A stretch of DNA of 64,000 nt, taken from positions 28,282-92,281 of the forward strand of contig NZ_LLXT01000097.1 in the NCBI RefSeq assembly GCF_001431625.1, given 5' to 3'. This document shows positions 63,852 through 64,000 of the stretch, one piece after another. The translations under genes were made by a program, and so were the position numbers. The DNA comes from Stenotrophomonas geniculata ATCC 19374 = JCM 13324. Lineage in GTDB: Bacteria; Pseudomonadota; Gammaproteobacteria; Xanthomonadales; Xanthomonadaceae. The notes under the pieces are model-generated. The model was not told the origin of the DNA. It worked only from the letters and a program-made list of their open reading frames with translations, and searched no databases. The first letter of the stretch is position 1, and each line of letters opens with the position of its first letter.

Positions 63852-63964
63852 GGATCCACGCCATGCGTGGATGAATCTCCATCGAAATCGAATATTTCGA
63901 TAATTGATCGAAAAGCATCCACGCATGGCGTGGATCTACCGTGTCGACCAAGGTCGACACCTAC
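63852..63964. repeat. SMAG-type palindromes at the window end
   Basis: GGATCCACGCCATGCGTGGA (from 63852), GCATCCACGCATGGCGTGGA with TCTAC (to 63939) and GTGTCGACCAAGGTCGACAC with CTAC (63941-63964) follow copy E. The final 36 bp show nothing else. Confidence 0.7.
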
Positions 63965-64000
63965 CAACAGCAGCGGGAATCTGTCGGAGGTGGGGTGGGT

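Overview
The window looks like chromosome from the Stenotrophomonas maltophilia complex or a close Xanthomonadaceae relative. It is very GC-rich and almost fully coding. Gene contents and orders are typical of the family: TonB-dependent receptors of the Xanthomonas/Caulobacter type, a zwf-glk-pgl-edd-eda cluster, sdhCDAB followed by sdhE, and a gcvR-bcp pair. Most gaps carry short GTAG palindromes of the SMAG type known from S. maltophilia.

Layout. 1-3.1 kb: a cut-off SDR gene and a small unknown gene, divergent from a LysR regulator, then an OmpA-type lipoprotein. 3.2-10.4 kb: photolyase, then on the same strand a tightly coupled set read in the order TonB receptor, phytase-like lipoprotein, purple-acid-type phosphatase and exported pyrophosphatase, which together look like a phosphate-scavenging operon. 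10.5-17.4 kb: upp, an ArsR/SRPBCC pair, psiF, an MBL hydrolase, a ferredoxin-ggt pair, a lipoprotein, coaD and rsmD. 18-26 kb: htpG, a flagellar-rod-like small protein, ftsY, mutY, an Fe(II)-trafficking protein, and lolC/E-lolD. 26-31.3 kb: the succinate dehydrogenase operon with its assembly factors (a DUF1674 protein and sdhE) plus ygfX, and a divergent ygfZ. 31.4-38.9 kb: a ugpC/malK-type ATPase divergent from the full Entner-Doudoroff set. 39-43.7 kb: a GacA-like regulator, a PAP2 phosphatase, ispG, and a RegB/RegA-type two-component pair. 43.7-47 kb: a class II lanthipeptide precursor and its LanM synthetase. 47.2-53.3 kb: pcnB-folK-panB-panC-(unknown membrane protein)-panD-pgi. 53.4-58.8 kb: tRNA-Glu, a sugar porter, fdxA, dapA with a short BamC-like lipoprotein, gcvR and bcp. 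58.8-64 kb: a PIN-PhoH ATPase, a lipoprotein, a YoaK-type membrane protein, thiD, an alpha/beta hydrolase, and three identical tRNA-Arg genes.

The most unusual signal is not a protein. Five intergenic copies of an element share a core of about 52 bp containing two small hairpins. Each core is closed by 18-26 bp arms that are perfectly or nearly perfectly complementary within a copy but unrelated in sequence between copies. Two copies carry a longer common flank with a GCAAC-rich tract. The fold predicted by eye is a T-shaped three-way junction. The second notable item is the lanthipeptide locus, which has no transporter or protease gene beside it.
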